Shown here: positions 33,301 through 45,170 of the stretch, in pieces | Numbering within the stretch: position 1 is the stretch's first letter | Layout of the letters: the number at the start of each line of letters is the position of its first letter | Assembly: GCA_022695795.1 (NCBI GenBank) | Contig: MU404058.1 | Location: 682,001-746,000 of the forward strand | Length of the DNA stretch: 64,000 bases | Origin: Biscogniauxia marginata | Lineage: Eukaryota > Ascomycota > Sordariomycetes > Xylariales > Xylariaceae | Direction of reading: 5' to 3' | Notes under the pieces: model-generated | Database searches by the model: none | Seen by the model: the letters and a program-made list of their open reading frames with translations, nothing else | Told to the model about the DNA's origin: nothing | Position numbers and translations under genes: made by a program

Positions 33301-35029
33301 CTTTATTTATTTTAATCTTAAAAGATAAGTTTTTATTAAAATAAATATTTTTAATTTCGCGATTAAAACGATATTATCCTAAAAAAAAATTTAACTTATT
33401 GCTTTTTACTTTTAAAAGTTAACTTTAACGGAAATAAATTACGAAATATATAATAAAGAACTATTAATAATAATTAACTTTTTCGAAAAATATATATATA
33501 TTATTATAATTAAAATGTTAAATTATAAATAAATATAATAATTATTAATTATTAATTAAAAAAACAAAATAAAAAAATTAATATTTTATTTTAATTAAAA
33601 TAATATTAACTTAAAAAAAAACTAAAAATTAATTAATTATAACTATTTTTACTTCGAAACGTTTATATAGTTTATTAATAAGGTTAAAATAAAAAGAAAA
33701 ATTAATTTTATATACTTATTCGAAATAAAATACTTAAAAAAAGATATTAAGATTTAAAATAAATTATTATATTATAAAAATCGTTTATAAGTTTTAATTA
33801 ACTTACGAAAAAACGTTATTAAGTTAAAATATAACATATTAATAACGAGATATATAAATATAAATAAGATTCTCGAACTTATTATAAAGAACTTTTAATA
33901 ACTTAATATTAAAAAGTTTATAAAAAAATTCGTTATAAAATATAAAGAATATTAATAAAATAAAATATTTTAATACACACTTTATAAATCCCTTTAATTT
34001 ATAAAATTATATTATATATTATAATAAATAATCGTTATACACTTTATTATTAATTTACTTTTATTAAATAAATATAACTTTATTTAAATTATAATAAATC
34101 TTTCTATTAAAATAAATAATAAAAAAACAATATATTTAATTAAAATTTTCGCTAAAACTTATTAAAAATATTATAAAATGCCTTTTAATATTATTTTTAA
34201 TTAAGATTTTAAATTTATAATATATCTTTAACGAGATTTTTTAAAATTAATAAATATTAAACCCCGTATAAATATAACGTTTTATCTTTAAACTAATAAT
34301 TAAATAAAAAAATTTAATTAAACCTTTAAAATATACTTTAAAGCTTTTATTAATTATAAAATATTTAATTAAAAAAAACTTTTTTTATTATAAAATTTAT
34401 TTATAATAATTCAAAGTTAACGTTATTTTATATAATGCTTTTTTATATAAATTATAATCCTTCTCGAAGTACTTTTTATAATTTAAATCTATATAAAAAC
34501 TTAATAACACCTAACAAAGAATAAATAAAAACGAAATATACTTATTTTTTTTAAAAAATAACTAATAATATTAAATAAAAAAACTTTAAAACTAAACGAC
34601 TTATTAAAAAACTAAATAAAAAATATATAATTTCTATAAAATCTAGAAAATAATCTTTTTTATAATTATTAAACTCTTTTTACTTAAATATTAAAAAAAT
34701 TATAACTTATTTTATATCTCGCTTATTAAACCTTTTCGTATTAATAATTAAATACCGTTTAACTTTAACTAAGTCTTACGAAAAGTAAAATTAATTAAAA
34801 TTAATAACTATATAATAAATAAAGTTATAAACTTTATAAAAACGTAAAAAAATTAATTAGTTAAAAAGTATTAAACTTAAAAACTATATAATTACTTTTA
34901 TAATTAAAACGCTAAAAACGTTATCTTTTAATTTTATTAATAAAACTTAAATAAGTTATTTAACTTTTAAGCTTTTATAATACTTTAAAAATAACTACTT
35001 AAAAATAAACTTACAAAAAAAAGAAATAA

Positions 35030-35751
35030 TATTATATAAAAACCTCACGCTAAAATTATTATTATAATAAGTAAAATTTAAAATTACTTATAATAAAACT
35101 AATATATAAATAAATTATAAATATTTTAAGTATTAAATATATATATATATATATAAACGAGAAACTATCACGAGCCAACCGCGTTAGAAGGGTTTTAATA
35201 AGGGTGCAGAGACACGAACCAAGAATGTGTGTAATAGTTGGGACTGCTTTGAGAATATAATGCAACATCACGTGACGAGAATCTGAGCTAGTCTTGAAAT
35301 CACAACAAATTAAGAAAACGAATCTAAGCTACTCTCTAGATTCGTTTAAATTTAATAAGTATTTAACATATTAAAGTAAGAAATATAAAAAAGAAAAAAG
35401 AAAAAGAAATAAATTGGAATTTCCTTTATATCTAGTTATTTATTTTAGTTTTTTAGTTATTAATTTAAAATTATAATCACTTTTTAATATTATAATAAGA
35501 GTACTTTAAAATCTCTTTAACGAACGAAGCATTATAAATCTCTTGAACTAACCTCGATTTATTATTACCTTTAAATTAAGAAAACTTAATACGTACTTAT
35601 TTATAAAGTCAACTAACTAGGAACATATAAGGAGGTTCGTCACAAAAACCATAAAAGTTAAATAAAACTTAAACTTTTAAGTCTTTTAAAACTAAAAAGA
35701 ATTATTAGTTAAATACAAATATACGTTTTAAGTTTATACGCTTTTATTATA
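35030..35751. repeat. Right LTR, split by an insertion
   Basis: Starts TATTATATAAAAACCTCACG, the RIP-mutated equivalent of the left LTR start, and ends ACGCTTTTATTATA next to the CATTC duplication. It is interrupted after GAGAAAC by solo LTR B. Its 722 bp minus the 479-bp insert and 5-bp duplication equal 238 bp, exactly the length of the left LTR. Confidence 0.88.
35166..35644. mobile_element. Solo LTR B inserted in the right LTR (479 bp)
   Basis: Runs from TATCACGAGCCAACC to GGAGGTTCGTCACA, with GAAAC (35161-35165) and AAAAC (35645-35649) as flanking target duplication. Rejoining the host across it restores the left-LTR sequence. The right roughly 230 bp match solo LTR A (shared AACGAA-AGCATTATAAATCTC and CTAACTAGGAA words). 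The left 200 bp keep near-normal GC and are hardly alignable to A. It lies in the same orientation as A. Confidence 0.8.
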
Positions 35752-35821
35752 CATTCTAGTTTATTTCTCCTTAAAATATTATAGTTTTAATTATAAACAT
35801 CTATAAAATCATTTGACTCTT

Positions 35822-36019
35822 TGTGAAACGTTAATTTTTATTGATAAATACGTATGTAAATAAAGCAAATAACCGATAAAGCAAAGTAAATAAAGTAAAA
35901 CGATATATATTAAGTTGTTTTAAAAGGAGGATTCTTTATTTAAGAGGATATCATAAAGCGACGTCCTTTTATAAAGTAAAAAGACTAAAATCCCTTACGT
36001 ATTAATTATTTAACCATTA
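35822..36019. repeat. Left LTR of second element
   Basis: Shares ATAAATACGTATGTAAATAAAG, AAACGATATATATTAAGTTGT, AGGAGGATTCT and CGACGTCCTTTTATAAAG words with the right copy, differing mainly by transitions. Ends near ACCATTA. Confidence 0.75.
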
Positions 36020-39000
36020 CTCACTTTATTTTCTTTCGTAATAAATTCATTATAAACTATTTCTAGTTTCTCGCTTTACTTATCTTTCTAGTTTAATATT
36101 AATTTAGTTTTTTTTCATTAATGTTTATATTACCTCGTTAAAAGCCGCCTTAATTATTATATCGACGAGGTTATAATTTTTATAAACTTATTAAATATTA
36201 TTAATTTCCTAGTTTTTATATAATTACTTTAACGTCATTAAATTAATTATAAACTATTTCTCGTTAATATTTTTTAATTATATTAAGTATTAATATAATA
36301 AAAATAAATCGATATATAATACAAGTAAAGCTTTCGAAAGTAATATCTATTTTAAAATTATGTTAATAATGTAATAAATAATATAACCGACGTTAAAGCT
36401 TTAAACTATCTTATAAATCTCGTTTATTAAAACGCTTTTTATAACTCTTTTATATTTAATAAATAAATAATAAATAATATTACTTTTAATTTAAAATTTA
36501 TTATTATACGAAATAAGTTTTTTATTTTTTAATATAATAAGGTATTTAATTTATAAGTTTATATCTTTATTATTAATAAACGATTTATTTATAAAAATAT
36601 ATAATTAAAAGTTTTAAAGATTTAGTTAAATATAATAAAGTTCGCGCTTTTTATTATTTATTTATTACTTAATTCTTATGTTTAATATTTTAACCTTTTT
36701 AGCGCTTAATTTAATATGTTAAATTATAATTAAATAATTAAAAACTATTTTTAATTAATAAATCAAAGAGATATATATTTCTCGTACCTTTTGTTTTATA
36801 TACTTCTTAGTTATATTTAGCGCTTTTAAGTTTAAAAAATCTAATTTCTTGATTTAGCCTTTTTATAAATTACGATTCGTGTCCCGTTAAAATCCTTAAT
36901 TACTTTATTTTTTAGTATTTTTTAGGGTCTCGCTTTAATACTTACTTTAATTAATACTTTGTTTTTTTATTATGAATTTTAAGGTATTAATATTTAAAAT
37001 ATCGTTCGTTTATAAGCTTATTATATTAAAAAATTAATTATTTTTCGTGATTAATAAATATAAATTAAACGATAATAATTTTATATTTAATTTTTATTAA
37101 TAATAATTTAAATATATTTTAAATTAATATATGTTTAATTTTATTAGTTTATATAGCGGTTTCTTAATATGTAAAAGCGTTTTCTCGAGATATTTATTTT
37201 TAAGTTTTAATAATAAATATATAAAAATTAGTTTTTATAATAACGGTTTTAATTATATATATATTATTATAATATTTTAAATTTTTATTTTTATTTTTTA
37301 TAAGTAAAACATAAAAGTTATAACCAAAATTAAGCGTTAACTTGCTTTTTAAATCGTAAATATATATATTATAATAAAGTTCTTATTAAGGTCTTTATAG
37401 CTTTATATAATTAATTAAGACTTCTTATAAGGGGTTAATATATATTTACTTTTAATTTCCCGGATTATTCGCGACTTGAAAATAATGGTTTTATAATAAG
37501 TTATAAGATATTATTTATAAATAATATATTTAGTTTTATTAAGTTAAATACTTTATAAGGTTAATTTAAAATCACGATCTTGCCGTCCTTTTAAAGTTAT
37601 AACGCTAAGTTATAATTTTTTTTTTAGTATTAAGATATATAATACTTTAATTTTTTTTAAATAATTTCATATTCCGTAAAATCGAATTATAATTTAGGTA
37701 ATTTAATTTCAAAGTCGTTTAAAGATCTTTATTCCTTTTTAAGTTAAAAGTATAACTTAATATACGAACTTTTAAAGGTTAATAAATATTTAAATGTTTT
37801 TAGTTTAATTATTATGTTTTTATTTATAATTATAAGAACCTTAAATAATCTTATTTATTTTTTATGTTTTTAATATATTAATACCTCGTTTCTTAAAAAT
37901 AATAATAAAAAGAATGTTTTTCGAGTGTTTAAGTTATTACGAGTATTTAATACGTCTTAATTTAATTATTATACTTTAATTTTCTTAACTTTTTTTATTA
38001 CTTTTTAAATTATATTTAGTTTTTAAAGTTATATAAAAATAAATAAGGAATTTATAATGATTTTCGAGTAAGTATTAAAAACTAATAAAATAAATATTAA
38101 CTCGTTTAAATTTATTATATTATTTATAATTAAGATTTTTTTAACGTTTTAACTTTTTATATAATAATTTCGTATGTTTTATATATAAAGTTATAATATT
38201 TCTCGACTTTTTTAATAAACTAATATGCTTTAATCGGTACTTATTTATAAGTAATTTTAACGAGTTATATTTTATTTTAAAATTCGGAGTTATTAAAGTT
38301 AATATTAACGTCGTAAGTAATAATATTTAATAAGCCGAAATAAGTATTAATTTAATATTAATTTAATATTTTTTAGGTTTTTTTAGCGGAAATAGTTTTT
38401 ATAAATCTTGTCATTTAAAATCTTGTAGTTATATCGATTATATAAAGTACTAATCGCCTTTTTATATATATAATATTTATAATTACTTTATAATTAAAAT
38501 TTATATTTAGGTTTTTTAATTTAAATTTAAATTTTTAAAGTGTTTTACCTTTAATTTAATAATAATAATAAAACTTGTTAATTTTTTTAATGTCACTAAT
38601 TTTAACATTATAACTTACTTTATTTAAAAGGTTATATAATTTATTAATAAATAAATATTTAAAACAAGTATAAATTTGTCGTAATTCCGTTTCGGTAAAG
38701 TAAGTTATATTTTTAAGTTAAAACTATAAATATTCTTATTTTTAAACGACTTTAACTATTACGTTATTCTTATATATTAATTAATTAATAAATATTATCC
38801 TTAATAACTTAATAAGTAACTCATCTTTAAATCTAATATTAGTTTTCTTTATATAGTTATTATTTATTTTTAATTAATTAATATATTTTTTAGTTAAAGT
38901 TAAGTATTATTTTTTCTTTATTATAAATACTTTTACGATATTAATAATTAAAGTATAATTTAATATTAAAAGGCTTAATTAATTAAATAAGTTATAATTA

Positions 39001-41520
39001 TATATTATTCGTTTTTATATTTCTTATTAAGGTTTAATACTAGATCCGGTATATTTTCCTTATTAAATTTTAAACTAAATTCTTTAATCTCTTTGTAATT
39101 CGTTAAAAAGCTCATGTAATTACTTTTAATTTAGCCCTTTTTAGTTTTTTATTAAAACTTAACTTCTTTTCGTTCTCGTTTTAAATATTTAATAAACCAG
39201 TATTTTTCCTTTTTATATATTTAATACTTACGTTTTTAAGGCTTAAAAAGCTATTTAAAATAATACTTATTACTTTTATTATTCCGGTAATATTTATAAT
39301 TAATATAAAACTAATTAATTTTATTATTATCGTCGTTATCGTTATCTTTATTCGTTAAATATTAACGTGCTTCTTTTAAATTCTTATAAATACTAATAAA
39401 TACTTAAAACTTATTAACTAAATCCTTAAACTTAATTAAAAGTTAAAAAAAACGTATTATAATTATAAAACATTATAATAAACGCGATATATTACTATAA
39501 TTAATTATTATTCTTTTTAAAATCTAGTTTTAAGGCCTTTTAATATAAAAATAACTTATTTAATATAATTTAAAATATTTCTAAGTTTATTTTATTTTTA
39601 CTTTATTTTTCGGTTTTTATTTCAAAAAACGTAATAACTATTTAATTATAATAATATTATATTTTATTTTACTTTATATTAAAATGTCGTTTTATTACGA
39701 AGTACATATTTACAAAGCATTATTATCGAGATATATTATATAAAAAATAAATCGCTATCTTTCCCGAGAAAATAATTAAAAACACGGCGTGAAATTATAT
39801 TTATTTAATTCCCGTAATATAATAAATGTCTAAAAAAACCCGGTTTTTATTTTTTAAGATATTATATATAATTTTTTTTGTTCTAGGCTTTTTTAAAATG
39901 CTTTATAATAATAATAAAATATATTTTATTTAGTATTTTTACTAAGGAAATATCGTAATAAATTTACCCTTTTTAATAACTAATTAATATAAAAATTATT
40001 TATATATTTTACTTTTTAATATAAATAGTTAATAGTTTTATTAAAAAGAAAAAAACAAAGTTTTTTAAGGTTTATATAGGTTTTTGTTTTTTATTTAAGT
40101 ATATTATTAGAGGTTAATATTTTAAGGTTTAAAAAGGTTTTAATTTTAAAATGACATATTAATTCCTTGTTTGGTTTCCTTAAAAAGGTACTATTTTCCT
40201 TATAATTTAGTCGTTCCTTTCTATTATTAAGTATAATTATATAAATAAGTTACTTTACTTTAATTATATAAAAAGCGTTTATAAGTTATATTTAAAGTAG
40301 AATTCCGGATTAAGATAATTAATATAACTTATTAATAAGTACCTTTATAAATATAAATATAAATACTTTAAAAAAATTATAAAGCCGCTTATTAATAAGA
40401 GACTTATTAATCAAGTGGCAAGGAATTATTAAAAGATTTAATATAAGCTTTTTTTTATTTTAAGAGTTATTATTTTTAGTATTAAGAATTAACGCGAAAG
40501 TCGAGGAAAGTTAATTGTTTTATTAATAACCTTGTATTTTATTAAGTTTTACCATCGTTAATCGTGATTTTAATTCTTTTAACTTTTATAACGAAAGTAG
40601 GTATTTTAATTAGAAAATTTGTTAATAAACCGAGGTTTAATATTAAGTGTTTAAAAAGATAAAAAATAAGTTCCTTTTATATATCGCCTTTTAAAATAAC
40701 GTTTATTAACCGAATAACTTTACTACGGTTTATTTAAATTATAATGAAATTAATTAAAGTTAAATAAAAGCTATTAATTCCGGATAAATCATTTTTTAAT
40801 TAATTTCGATTATTAATATTTTTTATATTAATATATTAAGTTATTTCCGTTTAGCTATTTCTAGCTTTTTAAAGTCTTAAATAAAGGGTATTTTCGTCGT
40901 AATAAGCTCGATAAATTTTTAAGAGTATTTTAAATTACTCTTTTTAACATATATACCTTACTTTATTAAAATATTCCTTAAATTAATACGTAATAAGATA
41001 AATATTAACTCGAAATCACTTGTTATAAATCCGCTAAAGTATCACTAATATTCGTTTAAAGTCTTTTTAGTTATTCGTATATTAAGTATATTAATATTAA
41101 AAGCCTCGAAATTCGCAAGCGTTATAAATACCTAAGTTAATTTTTATTAAATATTCGTTTATTTTAAGTTAATTTCTTCTTATTTAACTATTATAAAGTT
41201 AAATAAGCAAATAAAAATTAATAAGCGACTTAAAATTAATTTAATTAATTCGACTAATTATTTACGAGCCTTTAAATATTCAAGGATATTTAGCTATTTA
41301 AACTATTTAAGATTTTAGGTAGCGCCTTAAATTAATATCTTTAATTATTTTTATTTTAATATAATTAAAGTAATAAAAAAAGCAAAAACGGATAAACAAA
41401 AAAAGTAAAAAAAGGGTAAATAATAATATTATTAATATCACTTATATTATTATAATAAAAGTTTTTTAATCGACGTAATAATAATTCTTTTAACCTTATT
41501 AATTTATATTACTATATATT

Positions 41521-41717
41521 TAGTAACACTAATTAATATTAATAAATACGTATATAAATAAAATAAATAACTAATAAAGCAAAATAAATAAAGTAAAACG
41601 ATATATATTAAGTTGTCTTAGGAGGAGGATTCTCTATCTAAGGGGACGTCGCTCCGCGACGTCCTTTTATAAAGCAAGGGGACCAGGGTCCCCTACGTAT
41701 TAGTCATCCAACCATCA
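41521..41717. repeat. Right LTR of second element, partly spared by RIP
   Basis: The first 100 bp are AT-rich like the left LTR, but the last 90 bp keep GC. They hold two perfect or near-perfect hairpins: GGACGTCGCTCCGCGACGTCC (41643-41663 region) and GGGGACCAGGGTCCCC (41679-41694 region). Ends near ACCATCA. Confidence 0.75.
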
Positions 41718-44146
41718 ATTTCCCTTCACAAAGGATACACACAACAACTAGTATCAACATCTTATCCTCCAACCCCTACATGTCCCTAGACAGAAGCACT
41801 ATATTTAGGTGCTTGTGGCTTACTGCAGAGCCTGCCTGGGGTACATACTCCCCCTTGATGTGGGGTTTCAGATATGTGTTGTAGAAGTGTATTTAAGCAC
41901 TACTGCTAGTACATGGATATCCCTTACTTGATTCTATATATGTTCAGATTCGGCAGTCTAGCGCAACGTCCACAGGATGGAATTGAAGCCCAAGTACATC
42001 TTTATGCCAGTGAAAACATGTACTTAAAGCAGTTTTCGGTGAGAAGGATTAATACACTACACAGCCATTCCAAGTTGTTTGCTTTCTTCCTCCTCAAAGG
42101 TTGCAAATGCTTGAATGACATCGGTGTACATGCCGATTCAGTCAATTGAGGGGAAATTACATCTTTCCGAGCTTCGTATAACCCTTTAACAGGCAACCGA
42201 TAGGTCAGTTTTGTGCTGCCCCCTATCTATTTAGATGAGCTGCATATGTGGCTGCCTATTGTCGGGCTTCCTCAGTTGTAAAGAGAGGGTTCGCGGATTC
42301 GGGGGGTGGAAGGCTTCCACTCCAAGGTTATCGCCTCGAAAACCGGTCGCAGCTTTGCACCAATAGGCACGCAATATTATATCTCTCAATTGGAAATTCA
42401 TATGGTTCGTAGGTCATTATTCTCCATGCAATATACATGGCGAGAAGCTAAGGTATTTTTAGTTTGAGTGATGATTATACTTATAAGAGCCCCTGTAGTG
42501 CGCGACGAGACTCACCACCTTTACTAGATATTAATGAATTAGAGAAAGCCAAGGTAATACGCATTATCATTCCATTGGTATCTATGATTCTTTCGCTGAC
42601 CGTAATGATGTGGCTGTTTCCTTGATTTCGCTAGAGAATCCCAATTGATGCCTGATTCCTACCCTTCTACCCCTATAAGCAATTGCACATATTGTTCGGT
42701 ACTCGTGTAGCCCGTATAGAGTTCTTAGACATATCGATTTCGTCTTAATCCCTAACTAACTAAGGGTCACCCCTCCTGACGCGTTTGAATAAACAAATTA
42801 TACCTCGAAGTTGAGGACTTCAGCTAATTTCAAGCAAGGCCATTCTAAAGCAAAATGTTTCCTCAATATAGACTTTGAGGCATACCAACGAAACATTGTT
42901 GAGGTGCTTTTCGCAGATTTGGGGACACGTATATCTAGCTTAAACCCCTTAATGACTTCCGAAAAGTTTGCATCCGACTTGAAAACATCTATACCCGGAT
43001 TTCTCGACATACGCAAGAGTAATTTCTGTTGACACAATGATGATCTTTTTGGAAGCCCAATTTCTCATAGTCGGGACCGCGTGGTGTTTGGCACGCAAAT
43101 CGAAGAAATCCTAAAAGACCTGCTTCGAAATGCACAAAGTGCTGCGTGCTCGCATACCTAAAGCAGACATTTATACGACTATATTTGTTCCAAGTCTCCG
43201 TGCGAAACATCCTATAATGCGATATTAGGGTATATGTCTGATATTAGACGGAGTGAGCCAGCCTATCCTAGTATGATGACTGATGCTCTAAATTACTGCG
43301 GCTTCCGTTAGAATGAACATGTTCGTCTCCCAATGTCCCACTTTCTATGTTAGTTGAGTATAGCCAGTTGGCATAGAAAGTACCAATATTATAGTACTAT
43401 TAAATCACCGGATTCTTCCAGATTATCACCAATGTTGGCAATAAGAATACAAAAGCGAAAGGACTAGACAACTTGTCTTCAAGATCGGCAGTTATTATAT
43501 TCCGGATATAAATAACAAAATATAGAGTCATCGTCAAAGGCATGCTCCTAGTTTGAGGGTCTATGATTAAACTTGGGTCGGTTTGAGGGAGATGAAAAAT
43601 CCGTTCGCTGATATTGGATATCATATCGTCTGGCCCCCAGGGGTGTCATCCTTGTCACTATAGAAACTATAGTCATAACGATCTTCAAGATCGTATACCT
43701 GGTACTATCTATAACTCGACAGAAAATCTGTCGCCTATATAAGACGTCAGCTGCTAAATTTGTTCACTATCAGAAGCTTGGGGTTACTATTCTCAGCATA
43801 ATGTTGATTGCCATCACCATCTCGGCTTTTGACACATATATAGTCGACCTAAGATTATAAAGTTTCTTTTCCCAGCACTCGAATCTATCGTATCGTATAT
43901 AAGGGTCCTTGGCCTCTTTTTCAGTTAGTAGCGTAACCATCTACGATAGCTCAACAAGCTCCCACAGGTGATCTGAAAGCAACTTATTCGAGACATCTGA
44001 GATAAAAGTATCTGATTCAAAGCTGGTACCTGTGTGAGCGATACTAGAATAACATTATAGCACACTTTTCGTCGTGTTGGGGAGGTCCTTAGGGACGGCT
44101 GTCGATATTGCTGCGGCTCCGGGATCCTATGCAATTATGTGTTCAG
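41718..44146. other. Gene-poor region right of the retrotransposons
   Basis: Composition returns to moderate. Short coding-looking stretches without intact frames occur. On plus these include GFLDIRKSNF near 43000 and RVVFGTQIEEILKDLLRNA near 43080-43140. On minus, near 43400-43560, a hydrophobic stretch contains MTLYFVIYIRNIITADLEDK. They may be relics of genes; none can be named. Confidence 0.35.
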
Positions 44147-45170
44147 CTAGAGCTTTTCAATAAAATTAACTCGCTGTCTGGCATCATACTTCTTGATATG
44201 ATTATAAGATAGATTATAATTCTTACTATTAAACTGTTCGCTGCAACCATAGTGATAATCGCGGAGAGGATCAACTTTCCCGACCCAATACCCTGGCGGG
44301 AGGCCCAGGCTCAGGGGTAAGCGCTTCTTTGTCCAAGCTCTCAATAATTTATCTTCCAGTAGACCATTTCCAATGCCAGGAAGCCTTTCTCTTCATATTT
44401 CCCTTCATATTCTCAACAGATCTCAATGCTCTTCATTCCGAATGAGGAGCCAATCTCCAGATATTCATTTACCAACTTCCATCTCTTGCTAGGATACGTG
44501 CCCCTTGATAAATTGTTAAAGCAGGTATCCAAATCTGCAGCGCATCTCCCAACTGCTTTCATTCTCGTCTCGACGGATTGCGTCATGGCATTCGTTCGAG
44601 GAATAGTCGTGCGTACGATTGCGAATTCGAGTTTTTCTCCTGCCGTTCAAAGCAATTCAAATCGTTCGATAACATCCCTGTCTCCAAAAGAAATCGTTGA
44701 GGTGTAATATGTATCGTCCCCACGCGTCATTTCTTGCATCACTTCTTCGCTAAATACAATATGTTGAATATAATACCCATAGTAGCAGCGTGCCTCTCTT
44801 GAAGATATGTTCCTATGATAGCTTCAAAGACTAGCCTGGTCGTAATAAGAGATGTTTCAGCACCGAAAATTCTTCCTGGGGTTGGAGAGGTGTTTTACAG
44901 GAAGTAACACCGTCTTTGCTGCATATATCAACCTCGGCCATTTCTCCCGAAATACATTGAATCGAGAATGTCTCCTACAGGTCTCCTATTCATTAGCAAA
45001 ATCCTTAACCCATTATAACCTCTCGGACTAATTGGATCATTGTGAACTGATTTAGAAGCCGAATAGCAGTATTTTAATGTGTCTTGAATCGTTGAATCGA
45101 ATACAGATTCAGAAGCTTCGTTTGAATTCCCAGGTGGGTGCTCCTGCTTTATGATTGCTTGTAAGTCAAA
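44147..45170 (-). pseudogene. Decayed gene of unknown family
   Basis: After a CTAG acceptor-like site at 45171-45174 the minus strand stays coding-like for long stretches. It reads FDLQAIIKQEHPPGNSNEAS to MNRRPVGDILDSMYFG, then FGAETSLITTRLVFEAIIG. In a shifted frame it reads YYIQHIVFSEEVMQEMTRG to ISFGDRDVIERFELL, stop, then TIPRTNAMTQSVETRMKAVG and KRWKLVNEYLEIGSSFGMK. After another TGA come EEKGFLALEMVYWKI and finally LPPGYWVGKVDPLRDYHYG. At least two in-frame TGA and two frame shifts break it. One break (GTTGAT to CCCCAG, 60 bp) could be an intron. No family recognised. Confidence 0.4.

Larger units (their letters stand above)
28217..35751. mobile_element. RIP-mutated LTR retrotransposon with two nested solo LTRs
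   Basis: The ends are near-identical LTRs (28217-28454 and 35030-35751). They are flanked by a perfect 5-bp target duplication CATTC at 28212-28216 and 35752-35756. Removing the two inserted solo LTRs and their duplications leaves about 6.6 kb, a normal size for a Ty1/copia or Ty3/gypsy element. The interior is almost all A and T and every frame is closed by stops, so neither family nor strand can be read. Purine-rich sequence (AAAAAAAAGAAATAA) precedes the right LTR, but a pyrimidine tract also follows the left one, so orientation is unresolved. Confidence 0.88.
35822..41717. mobile_element. Second RIP-mutated LTR retrotransposon (about 5.9 kb)
   Basis: Two related terminal blocks of about 197 bp (35822-36019 and 41521-41717) bound 5.5 kb of AT-rich sequence without open frames. 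A pyrimidine tract (CTTTATTTTCTTTC, 36024-36037) directly inside the left LTR would be a polypurine tract on the minus strand, which hints at minus orientation. No clear target duplication was found and the exact ends are uncertain by some bases. A patch at about 39320-39355 has repeated TCGTTATC words. The element abuts the first one, about 65 bp after its CATTC duplication. Confidence 0.75.

Noticed and set aside
35062..35271. 69-residue minus-strand frame in the AT-rich block
   Set aside because: It lies across the right LTR and solo LTR B and is a low-complexity Ile/Tyr/Leu run produced by AT-rich sequence, not a gene.
35166..35644. Idea that solo LTRs A and B are DNA transposons with terminal inverted repeats
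   Set aside because: Ends are TG...CA type, duplications are 5 bp and size fits LTRs; the inverted ends are short, as LTR termini often are.
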